DNA of 40,236 nt from Gemmatimonadota bacterium (GCA_022822425.1 JAJEBS010000333.1:1-40236), one strand, 5' to 3'; numbered from the stretch's first letter, positions 7,254 through 18,592 are shown. The notes: generated by a model not told the origin, from the letters alone. Program-made: numbers and translations.

Positions 7254-8456
7254 CTAGAAGAACCAGTTGGCCGACACGAAGAGCACTCCGGGGAGGGCCC
7301 CGTACTCGGAAGCCAGCGTGGGCGTGAGGTTCTCTACCACCGGATCGTCACCCACGCCGAAGAATGCCCCGAAGCGGAGCGCCAGGCTCTCCGTTGCGGA
7401 GTAGCCAAGCCCGGGGGACACGAGGAACGATCCGTCGCGCAGGCTGCCCAGCCAGAGCGCGCTCGCCGATACCAGCGGGTGCAGCGGGTACGAGAGCTGC
7501 AGCACGCCCGTGTCGCGGCCGAGGACCTGCATCTCGCTCTGGGCGAAGGCGCGGCTGGTTGCGGTGGCGAGGAGTTCGTCCGGGGATGTCGCGCCCAGGC
7601 CGTCGTGCTGGTACTCGATGACGATGTACAGGTCGCGCTCGGCGATGGGGAAGGTGCGGTCGAGCCCGATCGCGGCTCGCAGGGCCGTGCGGCCGTCCAG
7701 GTCACGCATGGCCGCTTCCGCCCTGAGCGCCCACAGCCCCACCGCCCCGCTCAGGAAGGCCGCCGCGCCGAAGGTGTCGTGGACCCTGCCCGCCCATCCC
7801 CCCACGTCCCAGCCCGCGGCGTTGGTGCTCGCGCGCCCGAGCAGGGTGAGCGTCTCGCGCTCGCCGACGCGGGCGGGGCGGGCCACGACCTCGAACTGGG
7901 TGAACGCCCCCTGGTAGTAGCGGAGGCGGGCGGCGTCCACCCCGATGCGGTACTCGCGGAAGGGATCGGCCGGGTCGAAGGGGGAGAAGGGGTCGGCGGG
8001 GGTGAGCACGAGGGTGGTTGCCCACGACACCGGCTGCCGGCCGACGGTGAGGTCGGCGCTGCCGCCCAGGTCGAGGCGGAGGTTCAGCCGGTCGAACCGG
8101 TGCCGCCACACCGCGCGCTCGCCGGAGTGGAGCTCGCCGCCCAGCGAGAACCAGTCGCCTCCGGAGACCGTCCCGGCCGCGGTGAAGAGCTGCGCGCCGG
8201 GCGCGCCGGCCTGACGCAGCGTCAGGGTTTGCTCGTACGCCGCGTCCAGGCGCAGCGGCCCGGGCGACGCGTTCCACATGAGGCGCAGGCGCTGCACGTC
8301 CGACGCGCCCGCCGGCCCGAGCACGCTCTCCTGCACATGGGTGGCGACGTTCAGGTAGTAGCCGGAGAGGCCGGGCTGCTGGGCGGCGGTTGGCGCGGCG
8401 ACGAGAGTGAGAGCGAGCGGGAGGGCGGGGGCGAGCCTACCCACCCCGCACCACAT
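7254..8456 (-). CDS. Predicted outer-membrane beta-barrel protein of an ABC/Lol-like operon
   Basis: A protein of 400 aa with a signal peptide ending at TAAQQ (about residue 26). It has many alternating hydrophobic/polar strands such as LNLRLDLGGSADLTVGRQPVSW and ALRAEAAMRDLDGRTALRAAIG. It ends in SANWFF, the aromatic C-terminus used for BAM-dependent outer-membrane insertion. The motif VGRQPVSWATTLVLTPADPFSPFDP resembles that of alginate/DUF1302-like porins, but I cannot assign a family with certainty. Its start overlaps the end of the ATPase gene by 20 bp, placing it last in the six-gene envelope operon (13588 to 7254). It is probably the outer-membrane partner or client of that transporter. 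Confidence 0.75.
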   Translation of the reverse strand: MWCGVGRLAPALPLALTLVAAPTAAQQPGLSGYYLNVATHVQESVLGPAGASDVQRLRLMWNASPGPLRLDAAYEQTLTLRQAGAPGAQLFTAAGTVSGGDWFSLGGELHSGERAVWRHRFDRLNLRLDLGGSADLTVGRQPVSWATTLVLTPADPFSPFDPADPFREYRIGVDAARLRYYQGAFTQFEVVARPARVGERETLTLLGRASTNAAGWDVGGWAGRVHDTFGAAAFLSGAVGLWALRAEAAMRDLDGRTALRAAIGLDRTFPIAERDLYIVIEYQHDGLGATSPDELLATATSRAFAQSEMQVLGRDTGVLQLSYPLHPLVSASALWLGSLRDGSFLVSPGLGYSATESLALRFGAFFGVGDDPVVENLTPTLASEYGALPGVLFVSANWFF

Positions 8457-9135
8457 CCTCCGCGATCCGTCCGTCCACCAGCTGGATCAGGCGGCCCGCG
8501 CGCTTCATCACCCGCGGGTCGTGGGTCGAGAAGACGAAGGTGGTGCCCTTGTCGCGGTTGAGTTGCTGCATCACGTCGAGGAGCGCCTCGGCGGTGGTCG
8601 AATCGAGGTTGGCTGTGGGTTCGTCGGCGAGCACCAGCGCCGGTTCCCCCAGCACGGCGCGCGCCACCGCAACCCGCTGCTGCTGGCCGCCGGAGAGTTT
8701 GAGCGGCCGCCGGTGCTCCATCCCCTCCAGCCCGATCTCGCGGAACAGCCTGAGCACCCGTTCGCGCCGCTCGCGCGCGGGCACGCCCTGAAGCAGCAGG
8801 GTGAACTCGGCGTTCTCCAGGGCGGTCAGCATGGGCAGGAGGTTGTAGGACTGGAAGACGAAGCCGATGTGGTTCTGCCGCACCGCGGCCAGCTTCCGGT
8901 CCGGCAGCGCCGAGAGCTCCAGGCCGTCGATCCAGACCTTCCCGCGCGTGGGCCGCGTCAGGCCCCCCAGCAGGTTCAGCACCGTGGTCTTGCCGGAACC
9001 CGACGGGCCTGCCATCGCCACGAACTCGCCGCGATCCACGACGAGGTCGACTCCGCGCACCGCCTCGACCGGCCGGGGCTCCTGCGGAAAGACCTTCCAG
9101 AGGTTCTCGGTCCGAACGGCATGATCGGCTGCCAT
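8437..9135 (-). CDS. ABC transporter ATP-binding protein, LolD/MacB family
   Basis: A protein of 232 aa, the typical length. It has Walker A GPSGSGKT (43-50), signature LSGGQQQR (147-154), Walker B ALVLADEP (166-173) and an H-loop (FSTHDPRV). The LolD/MacB subfamily is indicated by FVFQSYNLLPMLTALEN and by pairing with two FtsX-type permeases. Its ATG directly follows the TAG of the preceding permease gene with no spacer. It would power extraction of a lipoprotein or other envelope substrate from the inner membrane (mechanotransmission) rather than uptake. Confidence 0.95.
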   Translation of the reverse strand: MAADHAVRTENLWKVFPQEPRPVEAVRGVDLVVDRGEFVAMAGPSGSGKTTVLNLLGGLTRPTRGKVWIDGLELSALPDRKLAAVRQNHIGFVFQSYNLLPMLTALENAEFTLLLQGVPARERRERVLRLFREIGLEGMEHRRPLKLSGGQQQRVAVARAVLGEPALVLADEPTANLDSTTAEALLDVMQQLNRDKGTTFVFSTHDPRVMKRAGRLIQLVDGRIAEDVVRGG

Positions 9136-10389
9136 CTATTCCACCTTCACGGACTCGGCCGGGTCCAGGCGGGCCGCGTGCCACGCCGGCAAGAGGGACG
9201 CCGACACACCGATGAGCGCCGTCAGGATCGCGCTCTGCACCACGTGCTTCATTTCGATCGAGGGCACCATCACCGGATCGAAGGCGATGCCCCCGAAGTT
9301 GATGTCGTCCGGCATCATCCCCGAGAAGTCGATCCCGTCGCGGAAGAAGAACCACACCACCGCGAACCCGAGCACCGCGCCCGCGACGCCGGCGCCGGCC
9401 GTCAGCAGAATCCCCTCAATGTAGACCACGAGCCCCGTCTCGCGCCCGCTCAGGCCGAGCGCCCGCAGGAGCCCCATCTCGCGCTTGCGGTGCAGCACCG
9501 ACATGAAGATGGCGTTGAGGATGGCGATGGCCACGATGATGAAGAGGATGACGTGGAAGGCCCAGTCGCCGCCGTCGTCGAGCTGAAGCGCCGCGTACAG
9601 GTCCGGGTTGGTGACGGGCCACCCCACGACCTCGATTCCCGCCGCGCGCACGGTCTCGGAGGCCTCCTCCACGACCGGGTCCGTGAAGGACGAATGCGGC
9701 AGGAGCACCGCCACGCTGGTGGCGCCCTCCACCCCCAGCCACGAACGGGCGGTGGCGAGCGGGATGTGGATCAGCGATTCGTCCAGCGCCTCGACATTGG
9801 TACGGAAGATGCCCGCGACGCGCACCAGTTGCCCCTCGATGTCGCCCGAGACGGACTGCGCCGTCAGCACCATGCGCGATCCCGCGCCGAGGTCCAGCCG
9901 TCCCGCGAGCGAGGTGCCGATGTAGGCTTGCAGGCGGTCGCCGTCCGCGAGGTAGCGGCCCTCGACCACTTCATCGGGGAGTCGGGAGAACGCCGGCTCG
10001 ACGGTGGGATCCACGCCCACGATCGACACGGGAAGAGCTCCGTCGGGAGACGACGCCAGCCCCCGGACCGCGACCCGCGCCGACGGCAGCGCCGGGCTCG
10101 GGAGGGTGGTCCCCGCCACGGCCGCGAGCGTCGTCTCGAGCTGCGCCGCCGAGAGGCGGTCGTCCAGGCTGCGACCGTCCCGGTAGCCGGGCGCGTTGAA
10201 GGTGACGTGCCCCGACCCCAGCCTCACGCCGGAATCGATCCAGTCCTCGTGCGCGCCGTCGGCCAGGGTTCGGGAAAGGATGAGCAGCGTAAGCCCGAGC
10301 GCCATGGCCGCCGCGGTGAGGGTGCTGCGCCGCAACTCGCGACCGAGGTTGCGGAGCGCCAGCCAGACGAGGGTGCGCGAGCGGGCCAT
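9136..10389 (-). CDS. ABC transporter permease, FtsX/LolC-E type (second)
   Basis: A protein of 417 aa. One N-terminal transmembrane helix (about 24-42, TLTAAAMALGLTLLILS) is followed by a large periplasmic (MacB-PCD-like) domain. Three C-terminal helices follow: WAFHVILFIIVAIAILNAIFM, EGILLTAGAGVAGAVLGFAVVWFFF and VVQSAILTALIGVSASLLPAW. The FtsX signature HRKREMGLLRALGLSGRE lies between the first two. The frame is open far upstream, but ATG at 10389 shares one base with the stop of the preceding permease (TGATG), indicating translational coupling. It pairs with that permease to form a heterodimeric LolCE-like membrane unit. Confidence 0.92.
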   Translation of the reverse strand: MARSRTLVWLALRNLGRELRRSTLTAAAMALGLTLLILSRTLADGAHEDWIDSGVRLGSGHVTFNAPGYRDGRSLDDRLSAAQLETTLAAVAGTTLPSPALPSARVAVRGLASSPDGALPVSIVGVDPTVEPAFSRLPDEVVEGRYLADGDRLQAYIGTSLAGRLDLGAGSRMVLTAQSVSGDIEGQLVRVAGIFRTNVEALDESLIHIPLATARSWLGVEGATSVAVLLPHSSFTDPVVEEASETVRAAGIEVVGWPVTNPDLYAALQLDDGGDWAFHVILFIIVAIAILNAIFMSVLHRKREMGLLRALGLSGRETGLVVYIEGILLTAGAGVAGAVLGFAVVWFFFRDGIDFSGMMPDDINFGGIAFDPVMVPSIEMKHVVQSAILTALIGVSASLLPAWHAARLDPAESVKVE

Positions 10390-11651
10390 CAGCGATTCGC
10401 CAGCGCGTCGGCGGGGGGCACGCGCACGGCGCGCCAGGCGGGGATCAGCGCGGCGCCGATCCCGGTGGCCACCAGGGCGAGCCCGCTCACCACGGGCCCC
10501 CGCCAGGAGTATTCCACGGTGAGCAGCGGCCGCACGGCGGAGCCGGCGAAGGAGTAGGTGCCGACGGAGCCGCTCAGGTCGATGGGGTTGTTGTGGATGT
10601 AGATCATCAGCGGCGCGGCCAGCAGGACCCCCGCCGCGAGCGAGATCAGCCCCAGCAGGATGCCCTCGTAGATCACGACTCGGCCGATCCCCCCGCTCGA
10701 GGTCCCCAGCGCCCGCGCAACCGCGAACTCGCGACGGCGTTCGAAAGTCGCCAGCAGCATCGCGTTGGCCACCCCGAAGGCCGCCATCCCGAAGATGAAC
10801 GCGGCGACCCAGAGGTTCACCGCGTTGGCGTACTCGACGATGAAGTAGAGCTGGTCGAGGAATACCCTCCACGACTCGGTGCGCAGCCCCGGCGACACCG
10901 ACGACACGGCCTCGCGGATCGCCGCCGTCGTGGCCTCGGGCTCGCGAATGCGCTCCACCGCCACCGCCACCTCGTGGATGCGGCCGGAGTCCATCGCCAT
11001 CAATTCCGCGAGCGAGCCCATCTCCAGGAGGGCGTAGGCGTCGTCGAACGCCCCCACGCCGACGCTGAAGATGCCGGAGACGGTGAAGAGGTCGTTTCCG
11101 GTGGAGCCGTCGGCCGCGGGAGCCACCAGCACGACTTCGTCGCCCACGCCGGCTCCGACCGTTTCCGCCATCCCGTCGCCCATCACGAGTTCCCCGGGAC
11201 CCGGCATGCGCCCGGCCGTGAGCGAGGCCCCGAAGCGGCTCACCGCCTCCTCGCGGGCGGGGTCGACGCCCATCAGCACCGCCCCGGCGGTCTCGTCGCC
11301 CGAGCTGACCAGGCCGCCGCCGTACAGCCGCGGGGCCGCGCCCGCGACCCCCTCCTGCGCATCGACGGCGGCGAGCAGCGCGTCCACGTCGAGGCCCTCG
11401 CGGCCTCCCATGGTGTCGTGGATGCTGCGTTCGGGCTCGTAGTCCTCGGCATGGATCCGGACCTGGCCGGTCGCCACCCCGGTCCCGTTGGAGACCATCT
11501 CCTCCAGCATCCCGTGCATGTACCCGATCATGAGCACGGAGGCCACGAACCCGAAGGCGAGCGCCGACGCGGTGAGGAGGGTGCGGCGCCGGTTGCGCCA
11601 CATGTTGCGCCAGGCGATGCGCCACCAGATGCGGTTCGCGGCGTGGCTCAT
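10389..11651 (-). CDS. ABC transporter permease, FtsX/LolC-E type (first)
   Basis: A protein of 420 aa with the same topology as its neighbour. There is an N-terminal helix (LLTASALAFGFVASVLMIGYM), a periplasmic domain and three C-terminal helices including NAVNLWVAAFIFGMAAFGVAN and GILLGLISLAAGVLLAAPLMI. The motif FERRREFAVARALGTSSGGI is the conserved FtsX-family cytoplasmic loop. ATG 11651 was chosen over a longer frame because it begins the usual N-terminal amphipathic helix (NRIWWRIAWRNMWRNRRRT), has GAAGG upstream, and lies just after the stop of the LolA-like gene. Confidence 0.92.
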   Translation of the reverse strand: MSHAANRIWWRIAWRNMWRNRRRTLLTASALAFGFVASVLMIGYMHGMLEEMVSNGTGVATGQVRIHAEDYEPERSIHDTMGGREGLDVDALLAAVDAQEGVAGAAPRLYGGGLVSSGDETAGAVLMGVDPAREEAVSRFGASLTAGRMPGPGELVMGDGMAETVGAGVGDEVVLVAPAADGSTGNDLFTVSGIFSVGVGAFDDAYALLEMGSLAELMAMDSGRIHEVAVAVERIREPEATTAAIREAVSSVSPGLRTESWRVFLDQLYFIVEYANAVNLWVAAFIFGMAAFGVANAMLLATFERRREFAVARALGTSSGGIGRVVIYEGILLGLISLAAGVLLAAPLMIYIHNNPIDLSGSVGTYSFAGSAVRPLLTVEYSWRGPVVSGLALVATGIGAALIPAWRAVRVPPADALANR

Positions 11652-11661
11652 CCGGCCTTCG

Positions 11662-12486
11662 TCAGCGGGTCCGCAGGTTGCGCAGGCTGAAGAAGCTCTC
11701 CTCCAATCCCACGTCGAACTCGAGTTCGAGGTAGATGACCACCGTCCGCTCGTCGCCATCGGCGGGTTCGATGACCGTGCGCGCGGGCACGGTGCGCCCG
11801 CCCATCGGGCCGAAATCCGAGAAGGTTATGGTGCGCGAGAGGGTGCCGTCCTCGTCGAAGTACCGCGCCCACAGGGGCATGCGGTCGCCCTTGCGGATGG
11901 CCTGCTCGATGCGCCCCCAGATCACCGGCGCCTCCGGTTTGGGCGTCAGGGCGAACTCCCAGATCTCGTCGCCGTCGCGCTCCCCCTCGAAGGAGATGAC
12001 GATGTCGTAGTCCTCGATGATGCGGCTCTCCTTCACCAGGTCGTCGTTGGTGAAATGGGAGCCCATCCACGAGCCGAGCATCATCGAGGGCGGGATCTTG
12101 ATGGTTCGGTCGGCGCGCGGCAGGTAGTTCCAGACCTCGTTTTCGACCTTGAGGGTCGCGGTGCCGGCTTCGCGCGGCGGGCTTTCGACGCGAATCAGCG
12201 AGTACTCGGTCCCGAGCGACCAGACCTGCATTTCCAGCGACCGCGACCAGTTCTCGGTGTCGATCTCCATGCGCATGCGGCCCGTGCTCGATTCGCCGCG
12301 CATGAGGCGGTCGACCTCGTCGATGATGGCCAGCACTTCGGGATCGGTCTGGGCCGCAACCGGTGCGGGGGCGAGGGCGGCGAGAAGCAGGAGTGCCGCC
12401 AGGGCCAGCGGCGGGCCCGACGACGGGGTTGCCCGCCGGACCGGCATCGCGCGCGAGCGGTCACTCGGGTCCATCTCGCACGTCAT
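11662..12486 (-). CDS. Outer membrane lipoprotein-sorting protein (LolA-like)
   Basis: About 274 aa, with a signal peptide (MPVRRATPSSGPPLALAALLLLAALA..VAAQ) preceded by a short extension. The mature part begins DPEVLAIIDEVDRLMRGE and continues with MRMEIDTENWSRSLEMQVWSLG, EVWNYLPRADRTIKIPPSMMLGSWMGSHFTNDD-type sequence and WEFALTPKPEAPVIWGRIE. This is the LolA-like family (pfam17131-type) that usually travels with FtsX permeases. The start is uncertain: in-frame ATGs lie at 12486, 12474 and 12447, none with a clear ribosome site. 12486 is the first after the upstream stop. It would act as the periplasmic carrier accepting cargo from the ABC unit. Confidence 0.85.
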   Translation of the reverse strand: MTCEMDPSDRSRAMPVRRATPSSGPPLALAALLLLAALAPAPVAAQTDPEVLAIIDEVDRLMRGESSTGRMRMEIDTENWSRSLEMQVWSLGTEYSLIRVESPPREAGTATLKVENEVWNYLPRADRTIKIPPSMMLGSWMGSHFTNDDLVKESRIIEDYDIVISFEGERDGDEIWEFALTPKPEAPVIWGRIEQAIRKGDRMPLWARYFDEDGTLSRTITFSDFGPMGGRTVPARTVIEPADGDERTVVIYLELEFDVGLEESFFSLRNLRTR

Positions 12487-12517
12487 CGTCGTTGTGGGCC
12501 CATGTATGACATCCCGC

Positions 12518-13588
12518 CTATCTCCGAATGCGCTGAACCTCCAGCAGGCGCCTGCGCACCTCCTCGGCTTTCCCTTCTTCCTCCAACTGGCTCCAGAGCC
12601 GCGCGATGGTGGCCCCATCCACATACCCCGGAACCGTCGTGCGCCATCCCTGTGCGGCCCGATACGCGTCTACGGCATCTACGGCGTCCTGGGTGTACAC
12701 GTTCCAGCCCTCATCCTGCGGCGAAACCCCGTCGGCGTCCGGGCGGAAGTAGCCCAGTTCGTGCAGCATCAGCTTGAGCTGGTACACGTCGCGCCCGATT
12801 TCCTGTTGCAGGACGCGGAAGCCGAGGGTCTCGGAGATGTTGTCGTAGATGCGGCGCATCTCGGCGAGCGGGTCCTCGTGCTCGCAGACGTTGATCTGGA
12901 CGGTGAGGCCGTCTTCGCGGCGGGCCATGCCGGGGCGCGGATCGGCGACGATGACCGCGGCCGACTGGGCCTCGCCGTGGCGCGCGTCCCCGCCCACCAG
13001 GTGTCCGGCCTGCAGGGCCTCGATGAGCCGGTCGGCCAGGTGGCGGGCCGTGCCCTCGGTCGCCTCGAAGCTCCCGGCCACGGCGTCGATCACCTCGGGC
13101 CCGACGAGCGTGTTGCCCTGGGCGACGTAGCTCGGGCCCGCGCGGTGGCCCGCCCACCGGCTGTTGGTTCCGGTGTGCTGGGCCGAACGGCCGTCCACGC
13201 CGATGACCCCGATCTGGCGCCGGGCGGCGTTTTCGTCCTCGGCCAGGCGCCGGGCCAGGGCGTCCTCCGGCGACACCCCCTGCTCCATCAGGTCGAGGAG
13301 CTCGTAGCCGTACTCCGTGCGGGTGGCCGCCTGGGTCGCCACCGCGCCCACCCCCTTGCGCACCCAGGGTACGCCGTTGCCCACGCACGCGTTACGGGTG
13401 GTGACCGCCACCCCCGATTCCCCGGTCGCGGGATCGATGGCCGCGATCGAGAAGGTGTGGAAGACGAGTTCCTCCCCGGCGCGCCAGGCCGCCGGCTCCT
13501 GTGCGCCCGCGTGCGCGGCCATTGAACCGGTGTTTGCGGCAATCATCAGGGCGAAGAGCATCCATCCTGCCTTGCGTGTGCGGGCCAT
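12518..13588 (-). CDS. DUF1028 (Ntn-hydrolase-like) protein with C-terminal peptidoglycan-binding-like domain
   Basis: A protein of 356 aa. A signal peptide ([20 protein letters not shown]...AHAGAQ) precedes a DUF1028 domain recognisable by [20 protein letters not shown] and [18 protein letters not shown]. The family has the Ntn-hydrolase fold; its substrate is unknown. After about residue 280 comes a domain resembling the putative peptidoglycan-binding domain often fused to DUF1028 ([17 protein letters not shown]...). ATG 13588 has AGGAGG at ideal spacing, so the upstream open frame is excluded. It is first in the LolA/ABC/barrel operon, 32 bp before the LolA-like start, and diverges from the cox-like operon. 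Confidence 0.88.
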   Translation of the reverse strand: MARTRKAGWMLFALMIAANTGSMAAHAGAQEPAAWRAGEELVFHTFSIAAIDPATGESGVAVTTRNACVGNGVPWVRKGVGAVATQAATRTEYGYELLDLMEQGVSPEDALARRLAEDENAARRQIGVIGVDGRSAQHTGTNSRWAGHRAGPSYVAQGNTLVGPEVIDAVAGSFEATEGTARHLADRLIEALQAGHLVGGDARHGEAQSAAVIVADPRPGMARREDGLTVQINVCEHEDPLAEMRRIYDNISETLGFRVLQQEIGRDVYQLKLMLHELGYFRPDADGVSPQDEGWNVYTQDAVDAVDAYRAAQGWRTTVPGYVDGATIARLWSQLEEEGKAEEVRRRLLEVQRIRR

Positions 13589-13664
13589 CTCGTTCCTCCT
13601 GACGATGTGCTGGGATTGTCTCTGCCAAGGTAGGCAGCGACCGGCCTCCAACAAAGATCGTCGA

Positions 13665-13710
13665 GCGGGTGCGAGGGAAGAGTGTCGGCGGGTGCCGGGG
13701 AAGGCTGCCA
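13665..13710. repeat. Intergenic 23-bp tandem duplication in a divergent promoter region
   Basis: Two adjacent 23-bp units (13665-13687 and 13688-13710) both begin GCGGGTGC and share about 17 of 23 positions. They lie in the 225-bp gap between the divergent DUF1028 and cox-like operons. A 5-bp inverted repeat CTGCC-6-GGCAG (13622-13637) is nearby. The gap is otherwise unremarkable; I could not place convincing -35/-10 boxes for either side. Confidence 0.4.
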
Positions 13711-13813
13711 GCGGCCTCGATCAGAGATTGCGCCATCCTCGACATCCGACGTAACATCGGCTGGAGAAGCCTGTTGTTTCCAATGCAACCCTCCCATCCG
13801 GCAAGGAGGTTCG

Positions 13814-14283
13814 ATGCCCGCGGTAACGATGACGGTAAACGGGGTCTCGCGCTCGGCTGACGTCGAGGGCCGCACCCTGCTGGTCGACTTTCTGCGCGAA
13901 AAGCTGCAACTGACCGGGACCCACGTGGGGTGTGACACCAGCCAGTGCGGTGCCTGTGTCGTTCACATGAACGGCCAGTCTGTAAAGAGCTGTACCTGCC
14001 TCGCGGTCGACGCCGACGGGGCGGATGTGACCACGATCGAAGGGCTCGCCAACGGGGCGGACCTGCACCCGATGCAGGAGGCCTTCCGGGAGCACCACGG
14101 GCTGCAGTGCGGGTTCTGCACGCCCGGGATGGTGATGAGCGCGATCGACCTGGTGAACAACAACCCGGATCCCAGCGAGGGTGACGTCCGGCACTGGCTG
14201 GACGGCAACTTCTGCCGGTGTACGGGCTACCACAACATCGTGAAGTCGGTCCTGGCCGGCGCGAGCGCGATGGGAGGTGGATC

Positions 14284-14287
<4 letters not shown>
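13814..14287 (+). CDS. (2Fe-2S)-binding small subunit of a cox/xanthine-dehydrogenase-family molybdenum hydroxylase
   Basis: A protein of 157 aa, the usual CoxS length. The plant-type ferredoxin cluster is held by Cys40, Cys45, Cys48 and Cys60 ([10 protein letters not shown]). The second helical-domain cluster is held by Cys99, Cys102, Cys134 and Cys136 ([14 protein letters not shown]). All eight cluster ligands are present. ATG 13814 has AAGGAGG 4 bp upstream; the longer open frame lacks one. Its stop overlaps the next start by four bases (ATGA). It would carry electrons from the Mo centre to FAD. Confidence 0.96.
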
Positions 14288-16659
<2,372 letters not shown>

Positions 16660-16671
16660 CCGGAGGCGAAC

Positions 16672-17466
16672 GTGGACGATTTCCAATATCACGCACCGTC
16701 TTCGGTTGACGGTGTCCTGAGCGCCCTCAGGGGCGCGGACGACGGCAAGGTGCTGGCGGGGGGCATGAGCCTGCTGCCGGTCATGAAGCTGGCCATGGCG
16801 GCGCCGAGCGACCTGGTGTCGCTGCGCAACGTGCCGGGACTGAACGACATCGAGGATCATGGGCACTGCCTGAAGATCGGAGCCTGCTGCACGCACGCGC
16901 AGGTGGCGGCGTCGAGCGTGGTGCAGGCGCGCATCCCGGCGCTGGCGGCGATGGCAGGCCGCATCGGCGATCCCCAGGTGCGCAACCGTGGCACCATCGG
17001 CGGCTCGGTGGCCCACAACGATCCCGCTGCGGACTATCCGGCGGCGTGCGTCGGGCTGGGGGCGACCATCATCACGGACCGGCGCAAGATCTCCTCGGAC
17101 GACTTCTTCGGGTCGATGTTCGAGACTCCGCTGGAGGAGGATGAGCTGGTCACCGCCGTGTGCTTCCCGATCGTGGACCGGGCGGCCTACGCGAAATTCG
17201 AGAACCCGGCGTCGAAGTATGCGGTGGCGGGGGTGATGGTGGCCCGGGACTCCGACGGCGTGCGGGTCGCGGTGACCGGCGCGGGCGCGGGCGTCTTCCG
17301 GGTGGCGGAGATGGAGGCCGCTCTGGCGGACGACTTCTCGGCCGATGCGGTCGCGGGCATCAGCGTGTCCTCGGACGGGCTTCTGTCCGACAACGTGGCG
17401 GGCGCCGAGTACCGGGCCCATCTGGTCACGGTGATGGCGAAGCGGGCCGTGGAGGCCTGCGGCTAG
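16672..17466 (+). CDS. FAD-binding middle subunit (CoxM-like) of the molybdenum hydroxylase
   Basis: A protein of 264 aa. FAD-binding motifs are AGGMSLLP (about 29-36) and TIGGSVAHNDPAADYP (about 107-122), as in CoxM and the XDH FAD domain. The C-terminal CO dehydrogenase flavoprotein domain (YAKFENPASKYAVAGVMVA) follows. The start is GTG at 16672, preceded by GGAGG at about 6 bp; no upstream ATG fits. It lies 12 bp after the large subunit, so the gene order is S-L-M. This differs from the M-S-L order of the classical Oligotropha cox cluster and is common for form II enzymes. Confidence 0.94.
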   Translation: MDDFQYHAPSSVDGVLSALRGADDGKVLAGGMSLLPVMKLAMAAPSDLVSLRNVPGLNDIEDHGHCLKIGACCTHAQVAASSVVQARIPALAAMAGRIGDPQVRNRGTIGGSVAHNDPAADYPAACVGLGATIITDRRKISSDDFFGSMFETPLEEDELVTAVCFPIVDRAAYAKFENPASKYAVAGVMVARDSDGVRVAVTGAGAGVFRVAEMEAALADDFSADAVAGISVSSDGLLSDNVAGAEYRAHLVTVMAKRAVEACG

Positions 17467-17487
17467 CGGAGTCCGGCGAAGCGTCAG

Positions 17488-18501
17488 ATGGACGAAAAAG
17501 AGAGGGCGCGGGGCCGCGCTGAGACGAGCGGTCCTGCGCCCTCGCCGCGTTCGGTCGACGGGGAGGGCGGTTCTGCGCCCCTTCCCCGGTCCGTGGACGA
17601 AGCCGTGGCGCTGCTCGGCAGCCAGGGGTACGTCGCGGACGCGAGCCTGGGAACCGCGCTCTTTCTCGCGCTCGAGCTGGGCCGCCCGCTGTTCCTCGAG
17701 GGCGAGGCGGGAGTTGGCAAGACCGAGCTGGCCCGGGCGGTGGCCGGCGCGCTGGGCAAGCCCCTGGTGCGGCTGCAGTGCTACGAGGGGCTGGACATGG
17801 CCGCGGCGGCGTACGAGTGGAACTTCGCGAAGCAGATGATCCACATCCGGGCCGCCGAGCTGGGGCGGGACGGGCGTGCGGGCGACGGCGCCTCCGGTCC
17901 TCGAGGTTCGCTGCCGGCCGCCGAACGCGATGTCTTCGGAGAGGAGTTCCTGATCAGGCGTCCCCTTCTGCAGGCGCTGGATCCGCCCGGCGGCGTGGCT
18001 CCCGTGCTGCTCATCGACGAACTCGACCGCAGCGACGAGCCCTTCGAAGCGTATCTCCTGGAGGTGCTCGCGGACTTCCAGATCACCATCCCCGAGCTGG
18101 GCACGATCCGGGCGGAGACTCCGCCGGTAGCGGTCATCACCTCCAACCGCACCCGGGAGATCCACGACGCCCTCAAGCGCCGCTGCATCTACCACTGGAT
18201 CGACTATCCCACGGCGGAGCGGGAGATGGCGATTCTCGCGTCGCGGGTTCCGGAGGCTCCGGCGCAGCTCAGCCGCCAGGTCGTGGGGTTTGTACGCAGG
18301 GTGCGCGAGATGGAGCTGTTCAAGCGGCCCGGCGTCGCGGAGACCCTGGACTGGGCGCGCGCCCTGATGGCCCTCGACCGACAGGTCCTCGACCGCGAGA
18401 CCGTCAACCGCACGCTGGGCGTGCTGCTCAAGTACCAGGACGACCTGGAGCAGCTGCGGCGGGACGGCGGCGTGGACGAGGCGATGGCGGGAGTGGAGTG
18501 A
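17488..18501 (+). CDS. coxD: MoxR-type AAA+ ATPase, CoxD-like
   Basis: A protein of 337 aa. It has Walker A GEAGVGKT (72-79), Walker B PVLLIDELDR, a sensor motif AVITSNRTREI and a CoxD-type C-terminus (RRVREMELFKRPGVAETLDWARAL). In the CO dehydrogenase system CoxD is the ATPase that, with CoxE, assembles the sulphur/metal part of the active site; here the enzyme is form II, so the exact role is inferred. The N-terminus contains a 13-residue direct repeat, GPAPSPRSVDGEG then GSAPLPRSVDEAV (residues 15-40), unlike other CoxD proteins I know. No clear ribosome site precedes ATG 17488, 21 bp after the FAD subunit. Confidence 0.9.
   Translation: MDEKERARGRAETSGPAPSPRSVDGEGGSAPLPRSVDEAVALLGSQGYVADASLGTALFLALELGRPLFLEGEAGVGKTELARAVAGALGKPLVRLQCYEGLDMAAAAYEWNFAKQMIHIRAAELGRDGRAGDGASGPRGSLPAAERDVFGEEFLIRRPLLQALDPPGGVAPVLLIDELDRSDEPFEAYLLEVLADFQITIPELGTIRAETPPVAVITSNRTREIHDALKRRCIYHWIDYPTAEREMAILASRVPEAPAQLSRQVVGFVRRVREMELFKRPGVAETLDWARALMALDRQVLDRETVNRTLGVLLKYQDDLEQLRRDGGVDEAMAGVE
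17530..17607 (+). repeat. In-frame 39-bp tandem duplication at the 5' end of coxD
   Basis: Units 17530-17568 and 17569-17607 encode GPAPSPRSVDGEG and GSAPLPRSVDEAV. Eight of the first ten residues match (G, A, P, P, R, S, V, D). The second copy runs into the conserved start of the ATPase (VDEAVALL), so the upstream copy is a duplicated, degenerate version of the natural N-terminus. Confidence 0.6.
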
Positions 18502-18592
18502 CCCAGGCCGGATTGGTCCCTTTCCTGCCGCCACAGGGTATTCCGCAAGACAGTCTCGGAACTCGCTGAATCGACCGCTCACAAGGAGCCAC

